The translations under genes and the position numbers were made by a program. A stretch of 64,000 nucleotides of DNA from Oscillospiraceae bacterium (GTDB taxonomy: Bacteria > Bacillota > Clostridia > Oscillospirales > Acutalibacteraceae): contig JAISYX010000066.1 in the NCBI GenBank assembly GCA_031269595.1, forward strand, positions 1 through 64,000. Reading direction: 5' to 3'. The stretch's first letter is position 1. Every line of letters begins with the position of its first letter. This document shows, piece after piece, positions 17,691-25,447 of this stretch. Below the pieces are notes generated by a model that was not told the DNA's origin, searched no databases, and saw nothing but the letters and a program-made list of their open reading frames with translations.

Positions 17691-17719
17691 ATAATAACAC
17701 AAAAAGATAAAAAAAGCAA
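17691..17719 (-). promoter_or_regulatory. Promoter of the rimP-nusA-infB operon
   Basis: On the minus strand TTGCTT (17719-17714), a 17-base spacer and TATTAT (17696-17691) lie about 75 bases upstream of rimP. Confidence 0.6.
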
Positions 17720-17832
17720 GTAAAAATGCAAAATTAAAACAATTTGTTAATGAGACACAAATAATTCTTTAAGCATAAGGGGAATTTTGGTTGGTTTTCA
17801 GGGGTTTTACAGCAGATTATCTATAAAAATCG

Positions 17833-17910
17833 GTAGGGGCAGACCTATGTGGTCTGCCCAAAGATGTACACTTTACGGCAATCTGGGCAGACACATAGGT
17901 CTGCCCCTAC
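17833..17910. repeat. Family A palindromic repeat supplying a stop codon
   Basis: Inverted arms of about 27 bases around a short centre. The right end overlaps the 3' end of the glycosyltransferase gene: the minus-strand reading of the repeat end, GTAGGGGCAG, contributes its TAG stop (17909-17907). The rest of the rimP-side gap (17720-17832) shows nothing definite. Confidence 0.85.
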
Positions 17911-18854
17911 TCCTTGTTCAAAAAGGTCTCAATCAAAAACCTTGGCCTGCCTTTAATCTCTGAATATATCTTGCCTATATACTCCCCGCAAACACCAAGA
18001 CAGAATAGCTGTATGCCTCCCAGCAGCCAGATTGAGGCCACAATGGCTGTCCAGCCGGGCACGGTGCTGCCAAAAAGCTTTGAAATAATAGCATACAGCA
18101 GCCCCAAAACGCTTAGCATGGATATTACCACCCCTAAGGTGGAAATAATTCTTAAGGGCTTAACGCTAAAGGAGGTTATGCCCTCTAAGGCAAAGGCCAG
18201 CATCTTTTTAAAGGGGTACTTGCTCTCGCCTGCAAAACGCTCATTTCTGTAATAGTAGACATAATCACTGCGAAAGCCTATAAGGGGCACTATGCCTCTT
18301 AAAAACAGGTTAACCTCTTTATATTCAGACAGAGCATCCAGCGCACGCTTGCTCATAAGTCTGTAATCAGCATGATTATAAACGCATTCTACACCCAGCA
18401 CCTTCATCAGCTTGTAAAAGCCCAGAGCTGTGCTGCGCTTGAAAAAGCTGTCTTTCTCACGGCTGTTGCGCACGCCGTAAACAACATCGCAGCCCTCATG
18501 ATATTTTTTGACAAACTCATCAATTGCATTAATGTCGTCCTGTAAATCGGCGTCAAGAGAGATAGCGCAGTCGCAGTGCTCTCTGACTGTCATTAAACCC
18601 GCAAGCAGAGCGTTTTGATGCCCCCTGTTATGTGCAAGCTTTATGCCGGAGATTTCATCATGCTCTTTGCTTAGCTGTGTTATCATCTCCCACGTTTTGT
18701 CCTTTGAGCCGTCGTTTACAAACACAATGCGGCTTTTGGAGCTTATAAGACCCTCTTTAATCAAAGAGCCTATTTTTTCAAGCAAACGCTTGGAGGTTTC
18801 GGGCAAAACCTCCTCCTCGTTGTAGCAGGGTATGATAAGATAAACAATTGACAT
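17907..18854 (-). CDS. Family 2 glycosyltransferase, polyprenyl-phosphate type, membrane anchored
   Basis: A GT2 enzyme of the DPM1/GtrB/ArnC kind, predicted to transfer a sugar from a nucleotide donor to a polyprenyl phosphate on the inner membrane face. The 315 residues start with VYLIIPCYNEEEVLPETSKR, followed by VFVNDGSKDKTWEM, HNRGHQNALLAG and the metal-binding-type SLDADLQDD. Two C-terminal transmembrane helices (about 235-260 and 270-292) end in the family-like GEYIGKIYSEIKGRPRFLIE. AGAGGTGG precedes the ATG. It stands alone. Its stop codon belongs to a palindromic repeat, so the last residues could have been altered by insertion. The sugar is not predictable. Confidence 0.88.
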   Translation of the reverse strand: MSIVYLIIPCYNEEEVLPETSKRLLEKIGSLIKEGLISSKSRIVFVNDGSKDKTWEMITQLSKEHDEISGIKLAHNRGHQNALLAGLMTVREHCDCAISLDADLQDDINAIDEFVKKYHEGCDVVYGVRNSREKDSFFKRSTALGFYKLMKVLGVECVYNHADYRLMSKRALDALSEYKEVNLFLRGIVPLIGFRSDYVYYYRNERFAGESKYPFKKMLAFALEGITSFSVKPLRIISTLGVVISMLSVLGLLYAIISKLFGSTVPGWTAIVASIWLLGGIQLFCLGVCGEYIGKIYSEIKGRPRFLIETFLNKE

Positions 18855-19117
18855 ATGGCCACCTCTGTAGTAAAATAGAATAATTGCAGCATAAGGACCA
18901 AATTTGTATACTTTTGTCTAAAGTGCAGAAAAACACAAAAAACGGCAAATGAACGGAATCTTCACCATAAATTTCTTAATACGGTTAAAATATATTCACA
19001 AATAAGATATGCTTGTTAGGATAAGCTGTAACGTTTTGCAAAATTATTACCACATAATTAATTTTACCACATTTAAAATTAATTGCAATATAAAGTTCTT
19101 ACAAGGAGGACATTTTT

Positions 19118-19369
19118 ATGCATATTCTTGAGCCGGAGGATAGAAAAAATATCTGCGGTGTTAGAGTTCGAGAATCGCGCAAGGCAAGGATGCCGATTTT
19201 AACCCAAAAAGATTTAGCGGCAAAGCTGGAGCTTGACGGCATTATGCTTGACCGCATGGCCATTAACAGGATAGAATCCGGTAATCGCTTTGTTTCTGAC
19301 ATAGAGCTGGTTGCGCTGGCTAAAGCTCTTGGAGTTAGTATAAACTGGCTTGTATTTGGTAAAAATTAA
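19118..19369 (+). CDS. Small XRE-family helix-turn-helix regulator
   Basis: An 83-residue DNA-binding protein made of one Cro/C1-type domain: VRESRKARMPILTQKDLAAK, MAINRIESGNRFVSDIELV and ALGVSINWLVFGKN. AAGGAGGA is perfectly placed before the ATG. It is a single gene with about 260 bases of AT-rich DNA upstream and a palindromic repeat downstream. Targets are unknown; no partner toxin or phage gene is adjacent. Confidence 0.85.
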   Translation: MHILEPEDRKNICGVRVRESRKARMPILTQKDLAAKLELDGIMLDRMAINRIESGNRFVSDIELVALAKALGVSINWLVFGKN

Positions 19370-19384
19370 GACCCTCACTCGTTT

Positions 19385-19461
19385 GTAGGGGCAGACCTAA
19401 GTGTCTGCCCTGATTGCCGCATAATCCCGGTCTTTGGGCAGACACGTAGGTCTGCCCCTAC
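19385..19461. repeat. Family A palindromic repeat
   Basis: Inverted arms (GTAGGGGCAGACCTAAGTGT at the left, its near-complement ending at 19461) with one base change in each arm relative to other copies. The right flank TTTTTAGATATACCC is the inverted form of the left cap seen at other copies. No gene is supported in the rest of the 19370-19641 gap. Confidence 0.8.
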
Positions 19462-19641
19462 AGGTTAGGTTTTTAGATATACCCAATTAATTAACCGCTC
19501 CGCCAAGGCTTATCCTTTGGCGGGGCAGGTTTGTATAGTTGAACCGCTTGAAAACGATGCAGGATTTGCGAGAATATTTTGTGTCCGGCAAGGAGGAAGA
19601 CGCAGACGGGCGCAAAATAGGCCGCAAAGACAATTCACTTT

Positions 19642-20124
19642 TTAAGTGGTTAAACTATATATGCCGCTTGTATCAAGCGAGTTAAGAGCCGCAGAGTAGT
19701 CAAAGCCAAATACATTAAGGGCGGGGAATAGCTCCCTTAAGGGCAGCAGCACAAATGCCCGCTCTGCAATGCGGGGGTGGGGCAGCGTAAGCTCATTTGA
19801 TTGCCTCTCTTCACCCTCATACAGCAGCAAATCTAGGTCGATGATACGGGGGTCTACAAGGCCCTCTGTGCGTGTTCTGCCCATGGCGGCCTCTATACCC
19901 AAGCAGGCACCAAGCAGAGCCTCAGGGCTTAAATTAGAGGCAATAAGGGCACAGCAATTGTAAAAATCCTGCTGCTCACCGCTTACCTTAAATGGCGGGG
20001 TTTGGTATATTCCCGAAGCCCTCACCTCTGCAACCAGAGGCAGCCTCTCTAATGCGTTTAATGCGGAGGCAAGATTGGCTCTTCTGTCCCCTTGATTGCT
20101 TCCAAGGCCTATTACTGCTTGCAT
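19642..20124 (-). CDS. folK: 2-amino-4-hydroxy-6-hydroxymethyldihydropteridine pyrophosphokinase (HPPK)
   Basis: HPPK pyrophosphorylates 6-hydroxymethyl-dihydropterin before its condensation with pABA. The 160-residue enzyme has GLGSNQGDRRANL at the N-terminus, SGIYQTPPFKV, and the Mg-binding DPRIIDLDLLLYE followed by LPHPRIAERAFVLLPL. GGAGGGACCCGT precedes the ATG, and the gene starts inside the end of folB. It is the next step after FolB in the folate pathway. Confidence 0.95.
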   Translation of the reverse strand: MQAVIGLGSNQGDRRANLASALNALERLPLVAEVRASGIYQTPPFKVSGEQQDFYNCCALIASNLSPEALLGACLGIEAAMGRTRTEGLVDPRIIDLDLLLYEGEERQSNELTLPHPRIAERAFVLLPLRELFPALNVFGFDYSAALNSLDTSGIYSLTT

Positions 20125-20501
20125 ACGGGTCCCTCCAAGCCTTCCCTTGAACGGGTAATGCTGACTGCAACATAGTCAAATTCTGCGCTGATAGGTGCGT
20201 CCGGCTTTTTGAGCAGCAGCTCCACTGTCTGCACTGCATTAAACTCCTCAAGTATGGCGTCCGCCACGGCTTGAGCCGCACGCTCTATTAAATTATAGCT
20301 TGTTTTAAGCATAGCTTTTGCCGCAGCTTGTACAACTGCGGCATAATCTACGGTGTCGTTTAAAGCATCGCTTGTGCAGGCCTTTTTTAATGACATATAC
20401 AGTGTTATGTCAAGAATAAAGCTCTGCCCGCTTACCTTTTCCTCAGGCATAGCCCCGTGAAAGGCAAAAATTTTAAGTCCCTTAATTAAAATCTTATCCA
20501 T
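20112..20501 (-). CDS. folB: Dihydroneopterin aldolase
   Basis: FolB cleaves 7,8-dihydroneopterin to 6-hydroxymethyl-dihydropterin and glycolaldehyde. The 129-residue product has IKGLKIFAFHGAMPEEKVSG, the DTVDYAAVV segment and SYNLIERAAQAVADAIL with the conserved Glu, then VELLLKKPDAPI. It overlaps folK by 13 bases and the upstream transporter by 8 bases, so translation is probably coupled. Confidence 0.94.
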   Translation of the reverse strand: MDKILIKGLKIFAFHGAMPEEKVSGQSFILDITLYMSLKKACTSDALNDTVDYAAVVQAAAKAMLKTSYNLIERAAQAVADAILEEFNAVQTVELLLKKPDAPISAEFDYVAVSITRSREGLEGPVCKQ

Positions 20502-21420
20502 TGGAGGCGGTAGCCTCCTTTTTTCTTGCAGGTATTTGCGAAAGAATGATTCCGCAGAATATCAGGGCAGAGCCTATATAACCGTTTAGACTCATGCGCT
20601 CATGCAGAATCAAAGCCGCACCCAGAGCCGCAAACAGGGATTCCAGCGAGAAGATTATAGAGGCCTTGGCAGGCTCTACATGCCGCTGCCCCACAACCTG
20701 TAAGGTGTAGGCCACTCCAACGGAGAGCAAGCCGCCGTAAAGCAGAGGCAGCCAGCCCGCAAGAATGCCTGACATATCCAGTCTGCCGGATTTGCCGGAT
20801 TCTAATATCAATGCGAATACAAAGCTTATTGCGGCACACACTCCAAACTGCACAGATGAAAATTGCAGCGGGTTTAACTTAGCAGAAAACCTGTCCAACA
20901 GCAGGATATGCGCCGCCCAGAAGAACGCACCGCAAAACAGCAGCACATCTCCTATGCCAATGCTTCCCAAGCCCTTGGGTACACTCAGCAGGTAAAGGCC
21001 ACTAAGGGCAAGCACGGCGGCTATCCAGGTTAAAACGGAGGTCTTGCGCCCTAGGAAAATGCCCACAATAGGAACAATAACCGTGTAAAGGCCTGTTATA
21101 AAGCCGGCCTTGCCCGCAGAGCCTGTGTACTCCACACCCAACTGCTGAAGGGAGCTTGCAATAAACAGTATCACGCCGCAGATAAGTCCGTAGCCCGCAG
21201 TTTTTAAAAATCCGCTTTTTCTCTCCAGTATGAATATCAAGGGGAGTAAAGAGACTGCGCCCAAGGCAAATCTTACCGCATTGTAGGTGAATGAGCCCAT
21301 GTAGTCAATGCCGCTGCGCTGTGCTACAAATGCTAAGCCCCAAATAATAGCTGTTATAAATAGACAGATAGTTGAAATTAAGGTTTTATGTTTAGTTGAA
21401 AGCAAGGTTTTACGTCTCAT
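20494..21420 (-). CDS. DMT-superfamily (EamA) transporter
   Basis: A 308-residue polytopic membrane protein with about ten transmembrane segments in two EamA repeats; the first contains IIWGLAFVAQRSGIDYMGSF and the second ends EPAKASIIFSLESLFAALGA. Members export or import small metabolites; the substrate is not predictable. The ATG at 21420 lies immediately after a structured leader with a distant ribosome site. A TTG at 21450 would extend the protein but lies inside the hairpins. It is translationally linked to folB, which is unusual company for such a transporter. Confidence 0.82.
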   Translation of the reverse strand: MRRKTLLSTKHKTLISTICLFITAIIWGLAFVAQRSGIDYMGSFTYNAVRFALGAVSLLPLIFILERKSGFLKTAGYGLICGVILFIASSLQQLGVEYTGSAGKAGFITGLYTVIVPIVGIFLGRKTSVLTWIAAVLALSGLYLLSVPKGLGSIGIGDVLLFCGAFFWAAHILLLDRFSAKLNPLQFSSVQFGVCAAISFVFALILESGKSGRLDMSGILAGWLPLLYGGLLSVGVAYTLQVVGQRHVEPAKASIIFSLESLFAALGAALILHERMSLNGYIGSALIFCGIILSQIPARKKEATASNG

Positions 21421-21497
21421 GACACCACGTGTCAGGGAGTCCGCACACAAAACGCTGTGAAGAGTGTTTTGCTGGGATTCCTGCGTCCTTTCTCGTA
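21420..21497 (-). promoter_or_regulatory. Structured leader of the DMT gene (SD, long hairpin, TGACAC hairpin, ATG)
   Basis: Reading on the minus strand: AAAGGA (21491-21486), CGCA, a long hairpin closed by GGAATCC/GGACTCC (21481-21436) whose inner stem is GCAAAAC/GTTTTGT, then TGACAC-GTG-GTGTCA (21434-21420) whose last base is the A of the ATG. Removing both hairpins leaves about 5 bases between ribosome site and start. Confidence 0.6.
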
Positions 21498-21504
21498 CTT
21501 TAAC

Positions 21505-22263
21505 TTAAAGTATAACGTTGAGGAATTGCTTGGTTCTTGGGTTTTGGGGATTGCTAAAAATCTCATCAGGCGAGCCCTCTTCGGCTATTATGCCGTCGCA
21601 CATAAACAGAACTCTGTCGGCAACCCCTTTGGCAAAGCCCATCTCATGGCTTACAACCAGCATGGTCATGCCGTCCTCGGCCAGCTCCTGCATAACCTTT
21701 AAAACATCGCCAACCAGCTCAGGGTCAAGGGCAGAGGTAGGCTCGTCAAAGAGCATGATTTTAGGCTCCATAGCAAGTGCTCTTGCTATGGCTACACGCT
21801 GCTGCTGCCCGCCGGAGAGCTTTGAGGGGTACTCGTCAAACTTATCCTCCAAGCCAACCTTTGTAAGCAGAGCCTCAGCTCTTGCCCGCGCCTCCTCCTT
21901 GGTGACGTTTTTGACGTTAATGGGAGCAAGCATTACGTTCTCTGCCGCTGTCTTGTGGGGGAAGAGGTTGAAACGCTGGAATACCATGCCCATTTCAAGC
22001 AGATAGGCGGCCTTTTCCTTGGGCGGAAGGGTAAACACTACATGTCCGTGCTTGCGCTCCTCTACAAGCTGCTCATCAATAAAGATTTTGCCGCCTGTTA
22101 TTGTCTCCAGCTCGTTAAGTGAGCGCAGGAAGGTGGATTTACCCGCACCGCTTGGCCCGATTATAACAATAACCTCGCCCTGCTCCACGCTTAGGTTTAT
22201 ATCCTTTAACACTTGAAGAGAGCCAAAGGATTTTGAGAGATGCTCAGTTCTTATAATAGACAT
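21505..22263 (-). CDS. Polar amino-acid ABC transporter, ATP-binding protein
   Basis: A GlnQ-type ATPase that energises the adjacent permease. The 252 residues contain Walker [10 protein letters not shown], the Q-loop [13 protein letters not shown], the signature [16 protein letters not shown], Walker [15 protein letters not shown] and the switch VVSHEMG. The ATG at 22263 has GGAGG 9 bases upstream; the longer frame from 22284 overlaps the permease stop and is not preferred. It is the third gene of a binding protein - permease - ATPase operon. Confidence 0.95.
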   Translation of the reverse strand: MSIIRTEHLSKSFGSLQVLKDINLSVEQGEVIVIIGPSGAGKSTFLRSLNELETITGGKIFIDEQLVEERKHGHVVFTLPPKEKAAYLLEMGMVFQRFNLFPHKTAAENVMLAPINVKNVTKEEARARAEALLTKVGLEDKFDEYPSKLSGGQQQRVAIARALAMEPKIMLFDEPTSALDPELVGDVLKVMQELAEDGMTMLVVSHEMGFAKGVADRVLFMCDGIIAEEGSPDEIFSNPQNPRTKQFLNVIL

Positions 22264-22276
22264 TTCCTTAGGCCTC

Positions 22277-22936
22277 CTATTCATAAACAGAGAATTTCTT
22301 CTCTAAACGGTTAAATACAGTTGTAAATATGCCTGTTAAGATAAGGTAGATTATCATAACTGGTATGTAAACCAGCGTGCTGGCCTTGTTAGAGGCTATA
22401 ATTCTGGCTTGGAAGGTTAAGTCTGTTACAGCTATGATAGCAACCAAGGAGGTATCCTTAAGCACCATAACAAACTCGTTGCAAATAGGCGGTATCATTC
22501 TGCGATAGGCCTGTGGAATGATAACCAGCCGCATGGACTGTGCATAGGTTAAGCCCAACGACTTAGAGGCCTCAAGCTGGCCTTTGTCAACAGATTGAAT
22601 GGCCGCACGGATAATCTCGGCCAAATAGGCCGCCACGTTAAGTGAGAAAGCTATCCATGCCGAAACAAAGCGGCTTTGTATGGTTAATGCGGGTACCATC
22701 ATTGGAATTGAATAATAGATAAAAAACAGCTGTAAAAGCAGCGGTGTGCCTCTAAAGAAGAATATGTAAGCAGAGGAAAGCCATTTAATGGGCTTGTTTT
22801 TTGAGATTTTGCCCAGAGCAAGGAATATCCCCAAAACCAAGGCTGTTAAAACAGAGGCGACAGTAAGCTCTAAGGTGACTCCGGAGGCCTTTAACAGAGC
22901 GGGCATCCAGTTCCATATTTTTGTTAAACTCTCCAT
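22277..22936 (-). CDS. Polar amino-acid ABC transporter, permease
   Basis: A 219-residue HisM/GlnP-type inner-membrane subunit with about five transmembrane helices. [20 protein letters not shown] begins the domain, followed by [16 protein letters not shown] and the cytoplasmic EAA loop [20 protein letters not shown] that contacts the ATPase. It probably works as a homodimer because no second permease gene is present. It lies 58 bases after the binding-protein gene and 13 bases before the ATPase. Confidence 0.95.
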   Translation of the reverse strand: MESLTKIWNWMPALLKASGVTLELTVASVLTALVLGIFLALGKISKNKPIKWLSSAYIFFFRGTPLLLQLFFIYYSIPMMVPALTIQSRFVSAWIAFSLNVAAYLAEIIRAAIQSVDKGQLEASKSLGLTYAQSMRLVIIPQAYRRMIPPICNEFVMVLKDTSLVAIIAVTDLTFQARIIASNKASTLVYIPVMIIYLILTGIFTTVFNRLEKKFSVYE

Positions 22937-22994
22937 ATAGAAAACCCTTTCAAATACTAATAAGGGGCGATATAATCGCCCCTTTGTGTGGTTT

Positions 22995-23813
22995 TTACTT
23001 CTTTGTTACTATGCAAAGGGCGTTTGCGACATAGGGTTTTGTTAAAATATACTTTGCTTGACGGGATTCTGTAATGCTTATGGCAGAGATAATGCAGTCA
23101 TACTGTCCTTTTTCAAGACCTGCAAAAATGCCGTCGAAGGAGGTGTTAACAAACTCAACCTTTAAACCGCCCAAAAGCTTGCCTATCTCATTGGCTACAT
23201 CAATATCAAAGCCCTGATTGGTCAAACCGTCGTCTGTTGTGTACTCCATGGGAGGGTAGCCAATCTCTGAGCCTATTGTCAAAGTGCCCGCCTTCTTAAG
23301 GCCTTCAAATTCAGGAATAACCGGAGCTTCTTTAACTTCACGCAAACCCTTGGTAAAGTCATCGCCAAAGTGCTTGGTTGCCAGCTCGGCAATCTTGCCG
23401 TTGTAATATAGGGTATCGATTGCTGCCTCAACGGCAGCAGCAAGGCTTGTTGCATCCTTGCGCAGGCATATGCCCATAGGCTCTGCTTCGTTGCTTAACC
23501 ATACACGGTTGTAGGTATCGTCGTCCTTGGTGTAATAGGCGGCAACAACGCTGTCTACATACACTGCGTCAACACGGCCGAGTTTTAGGTCAGAGAAGCA
23601 CTCGGTTACCTTCTCATAGCGCATAATGCTAATCTTTTTGCCTGCTGCAACCATTTCATCAACGCTGTCTGAAGCTGTGGTAGCAGACTGCACTGCAATT
23701 CTTGCACCGACGAAATCATCGGGAGAGCTTACCTTTTTGCTCTTTTGTGCGCAGGAGGTAAGAGCCAGTGCTGTAAGTGAGATTGCCAGAACTAAAGCAA
23801 CTATTTTTTTCAT
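22995..23813 (-). CDS. Amino-acid ABC transporter substrate-binding lipoprotein, apparently circularly permuted
   Basis: A 272-residue secreted lipoprotein with lipobox LALTSC and GAGGAGGAA before the ATG. In ordinary family-3 binding proteins the mature chain begins with the lobe-1 segment (GTLTIGSEIGYPPMEY, GFDIDVANEIGKLL, then ITESRQAKYILTKPY) and continues into lobe 2. Here residues about 28-150 hold what is normally the second half (PDDFVGARIAVQSATTASDS, LKLGRVDAVYVDSVVAAYY and the final helix DTLYYNGKIAELATKHFG). The normal first half follows at about 178-272, and the protein ends at VTKK, the usual lobe crossover. Substrate-contact residues of both halves remain, so it is probably functional. 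Confidence 0.9.
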   Translation of the reverse strand: MKKIVALVLAISLTALALTSCAQKSKKVSSPDDFVGARIAVQSATTASDSVDEMVAAGKKISIMRYEKVTECFSDLKLGRVDAVYVDSVVAAYYTKDDDTYNRVWLSNEAEPMGICLRKDATSLAAAVEAAIDTLYYNGKIAELATKHFGDDFTKGLREVKEAPVIPEFEGLKKAGTLTIGSEIGYPPMEYTTDDGLTNQGFDIDVANEIGKLLGGLKVEFVNTSFDGIFAGLEKGQYDCIISAISITESRQAKYILTKPYVANALCIVTKK

Positions 23814-23849
23814 TTTTAAAATTCCTCCTCAAGAATTTGATTTACCTAC

Positions 23850-23878
23850 ATTTTACAAGAATTTTAACAAATAGTCAA
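23850..23878 (-). promoter_or_regulatory. Promoter of the amino-acid ABC operon
   Basis: Minus strand TTGACT (23878-23873), a 17-base spacer and TAAAAT (23855-23850), about 37 bases before the binding-protein start. This is a good housekeeping-type match. Confidence 0.7.
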
Positions 23879-23946
23879 GGTCTTTCAAAAAATAACAATA
23901 AAGGATTAAAAATATTGGTACAGAACAGCGGACACAGTGTTAATGC

Positions 23947-24017
23947 CGATTTTGCTGAGGTCAGCAAAATCGTAGAGGCAGGCAATTTTCAACTTTCAAT
24001 TTTCCATTTTCAACTTA
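23947..24017. repeat. Palindrome plus 7-nt-periodic array, supplying the folP stop
   Basis: CGATTTTGCTGA, a GG centre and the complementary arm form a 26-bp inverted repeat (23947-23972). It is followed by an array of CAACTTT/CAATTTT units (23984-24017). The array overlaps the folP 3' end, and the minus-strand AAGTTGAAAA contains the folP TGA. No run of T typical of a terminator is present. Confidence 0.65.
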
Positions 24018-24804
24018 AAAGTGCGTCAATAACCCTTGCGGCCTGCACGGCCTCCTTAACGTCATGGGCACGTATAACCCTTGCACCGCCAATTTGTGCC
24101 GCAGTGTGTGCGGCAAGTGTGCCGGCCAGCCGCTCATTAAAGGGAGGGTTGCCGCAGGGGATGCCCACAACTCTTTTTCGGGAGGCCGCTGCCATTGTAA
24201 TGCAGCCGAATTCTGCAAAATCGGCATAGCTTTTTAGCACCAGCAGGTTTTGTTCCTGAGTTTTGCCAAAGCCCACTCCCGGGTCAAGGCAGACGCTTGC
24301 TCTGTCTACCCCCGCATTTATAAGCTCCTTAAGCCTTAGGGCAAAAAAGGCCTTAATATCAGCGATAATATCGGGTGAAGCTTCGCTTGGCTCAGAGTGC
24401 ATTACAACGCAGCCTGCGTCGGTTTTTGCCGCTAGCGTTATCATGCGCTCGTCGGCAAAGCCTGTAATGTCGTTGATTATATGCACGCCGTGCTCTATGG
24501 CTGCCTGAGCCACCTCAGGGTAGAAGGTATCCACAGAGAGAGGGGGGAGGCTATGCTCTTTAAACGCAAGCAGGATAGGCAGAAGGCGGTCAAGCTCCTC
24601 TTGAGGGCCTATTTTACTGTATCCCGGGCGGGTGGATTGCCCGCCTATATCAATAATATCTGCGCCGTCCTCTGCCATCTGCAGGGCATGAGAAACAGCG
24701 GCTTCAATGCTGTTCCACCTGCCGCCGTCTGAGAAGGAGTCGGGGGTTACGTTTAAAATGCCCATGACTAGGGTTTTATCACTTGGAAACATATATTTTG
24801 TCAT
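24010..24804 (-). CDS. folP: Dihydropteroate synthase
   Basis: FolP condenses hydroxymethyl-dihydropterin pyrophosphate with p-aminobenzoate and is the sulfonamide target. The 264-residue TIM barrel has GILNVTPDSFSDGGRW, DIIDIGGQSTRPGY, HIINDITGFADE, LDPGVGFGKT and SRKRVVG. It follows folE by 17 bases. The stop codon lies within a 7-nt-periodic repeat array. Confidence 0.96.
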   Translation of the reverse strand: MTKYMFPSDKTLVMGILNVTPDSFSDGGRWNSIEAAVSHALQMAEDGADIIDIGGQSTRPGYSKIGPQEELDRLLPILLAFKEHSLPPLSVDTFYPEVAQAAIEHGVHIINDITGFADERMITLAAKTDAGCVVMHSEPSEASPDIIADIKAFFALRLKELINAGVDRASVCLDPGVGFGKTQEQNLLVLKSYADFAEFGCITMAAASRKRVVGIPCGNPPFNERLAGTLAAHTAAQIGGARVIRAHDVKEAVQAARVIDALLS

Positions 24805-24821
24805 CTATTAATTACCCTTAT

Positions 24822-25397
24822 TTAGTTACCCTTAAGCAAAGACATCACCTCAGAACGGGTTTTGGCGTCCTTGCGCATAGTGCCTCTAAGTGCGGAGGTT
24901 GTTGTAAAAGAGCCCGCCGCCCTTGCGCCTCTCATGTTCATGCAGAGATGCTCTGCCTCAATTAGGACAGCCACCCCCTGCGGGTTTAGCGAATCGTAAA
25001 TAAAGTCGGCAATTTGTGCGGTTAGCCGCTCTTGAACCTGCGGCCTGCGTGCAAAGGTATCGGTTATTCTTGCAAGCTTTGAAAGCCCGATTATATTGCT
25101 GTTGCCGGGGATATAGGCTATGTGTGCTTTGCCTATAAAGGGCAGCAGATGGTGCTCGCAGACGGAATACAGCGGGATGTCCCGCACTATAATTAAATCA
25201 TCATGGCCGCTGCTCTCGTTAAAGATTTTAAGGTGCTGTGAGGGGTCGTCCTGCAAGCCCTTGAAGATTTCGGCGTACATCTTAGCCACACGGGAGGGGG
25301 TTTCACGCAAGCCCTCACGCTCGGGATTTTCGCCTATAGCCAACAGAATTTCACGCACTGCGGCTTCTATTCTGGGTATATCCATATAATGCTCCAT
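24822..25397 (-). CDS. folE: GTP cyclohydrolase I
   Basis: FolE opens GTP to 7,8-dihydroneopterin triphosphate, the first step to folate. Zinc and catalytic residues are visible in [20 protein letters not shown] and [13 protein letters not shown] (Cys, His, His, Cys). [15 protein letters not shown] is also family typical. The start is uncertain: ATG 25397 or 25385 gives about 190 residues. An upstream ATG at 25430 overlaps the ribosome site itself. A perfect 8-bp hairpin lies between the ribosome site and 25397. It forms a pair with folP. Confidence 0.93.
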   Translation of the reverse strand: MEHYMDIPRIEAAVREILLAIGENPEREGLRETPSRVAKMYAEIFKGLQDDPSQHLKIFNESSGHDDLIIVRDIPLYSVCEHHLLPFIGKAHIAYIPGNSNIIGLSKLARITDTFARRPQVQERLTAQIADFIYDSLNPQGVAVLIEAEHLCMNMRGARAAGSFTTTSALRGTMRKDAKTRSEVMSLLKGN

Positions 25398-25435
25398 GTA
25401 ACAAAGAATCCGCATTACGGATTCTTGCATCCTTT
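25398..25435 (-). promoter_or_regulatory. folE leader: ribosome site and start separated by a hairpin
   Basis: Minus strand: AAAGGA (25435-25430), TGCA, the perfect stem AGAATCCG/CGGATTCT (25425-25405) with a 5-nt loop, TTGTTAC, then ATG (25397). Omitting the hairpin leaves about 11 bases, near the normal spacing. Confidence 0.55.
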
Positions 25436-25447
25436 CGTGTTTCTTTA

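Noticed and set aside
19557-19685. Small ORF of 42 codons beginning MQDLREYFVSGKEED on the plus strand
   Set aside because: There is no ribosome site, it overlaps the 3' end of folK on the opposite strand, and I know no family for it; it could be chance or a gene remnant.
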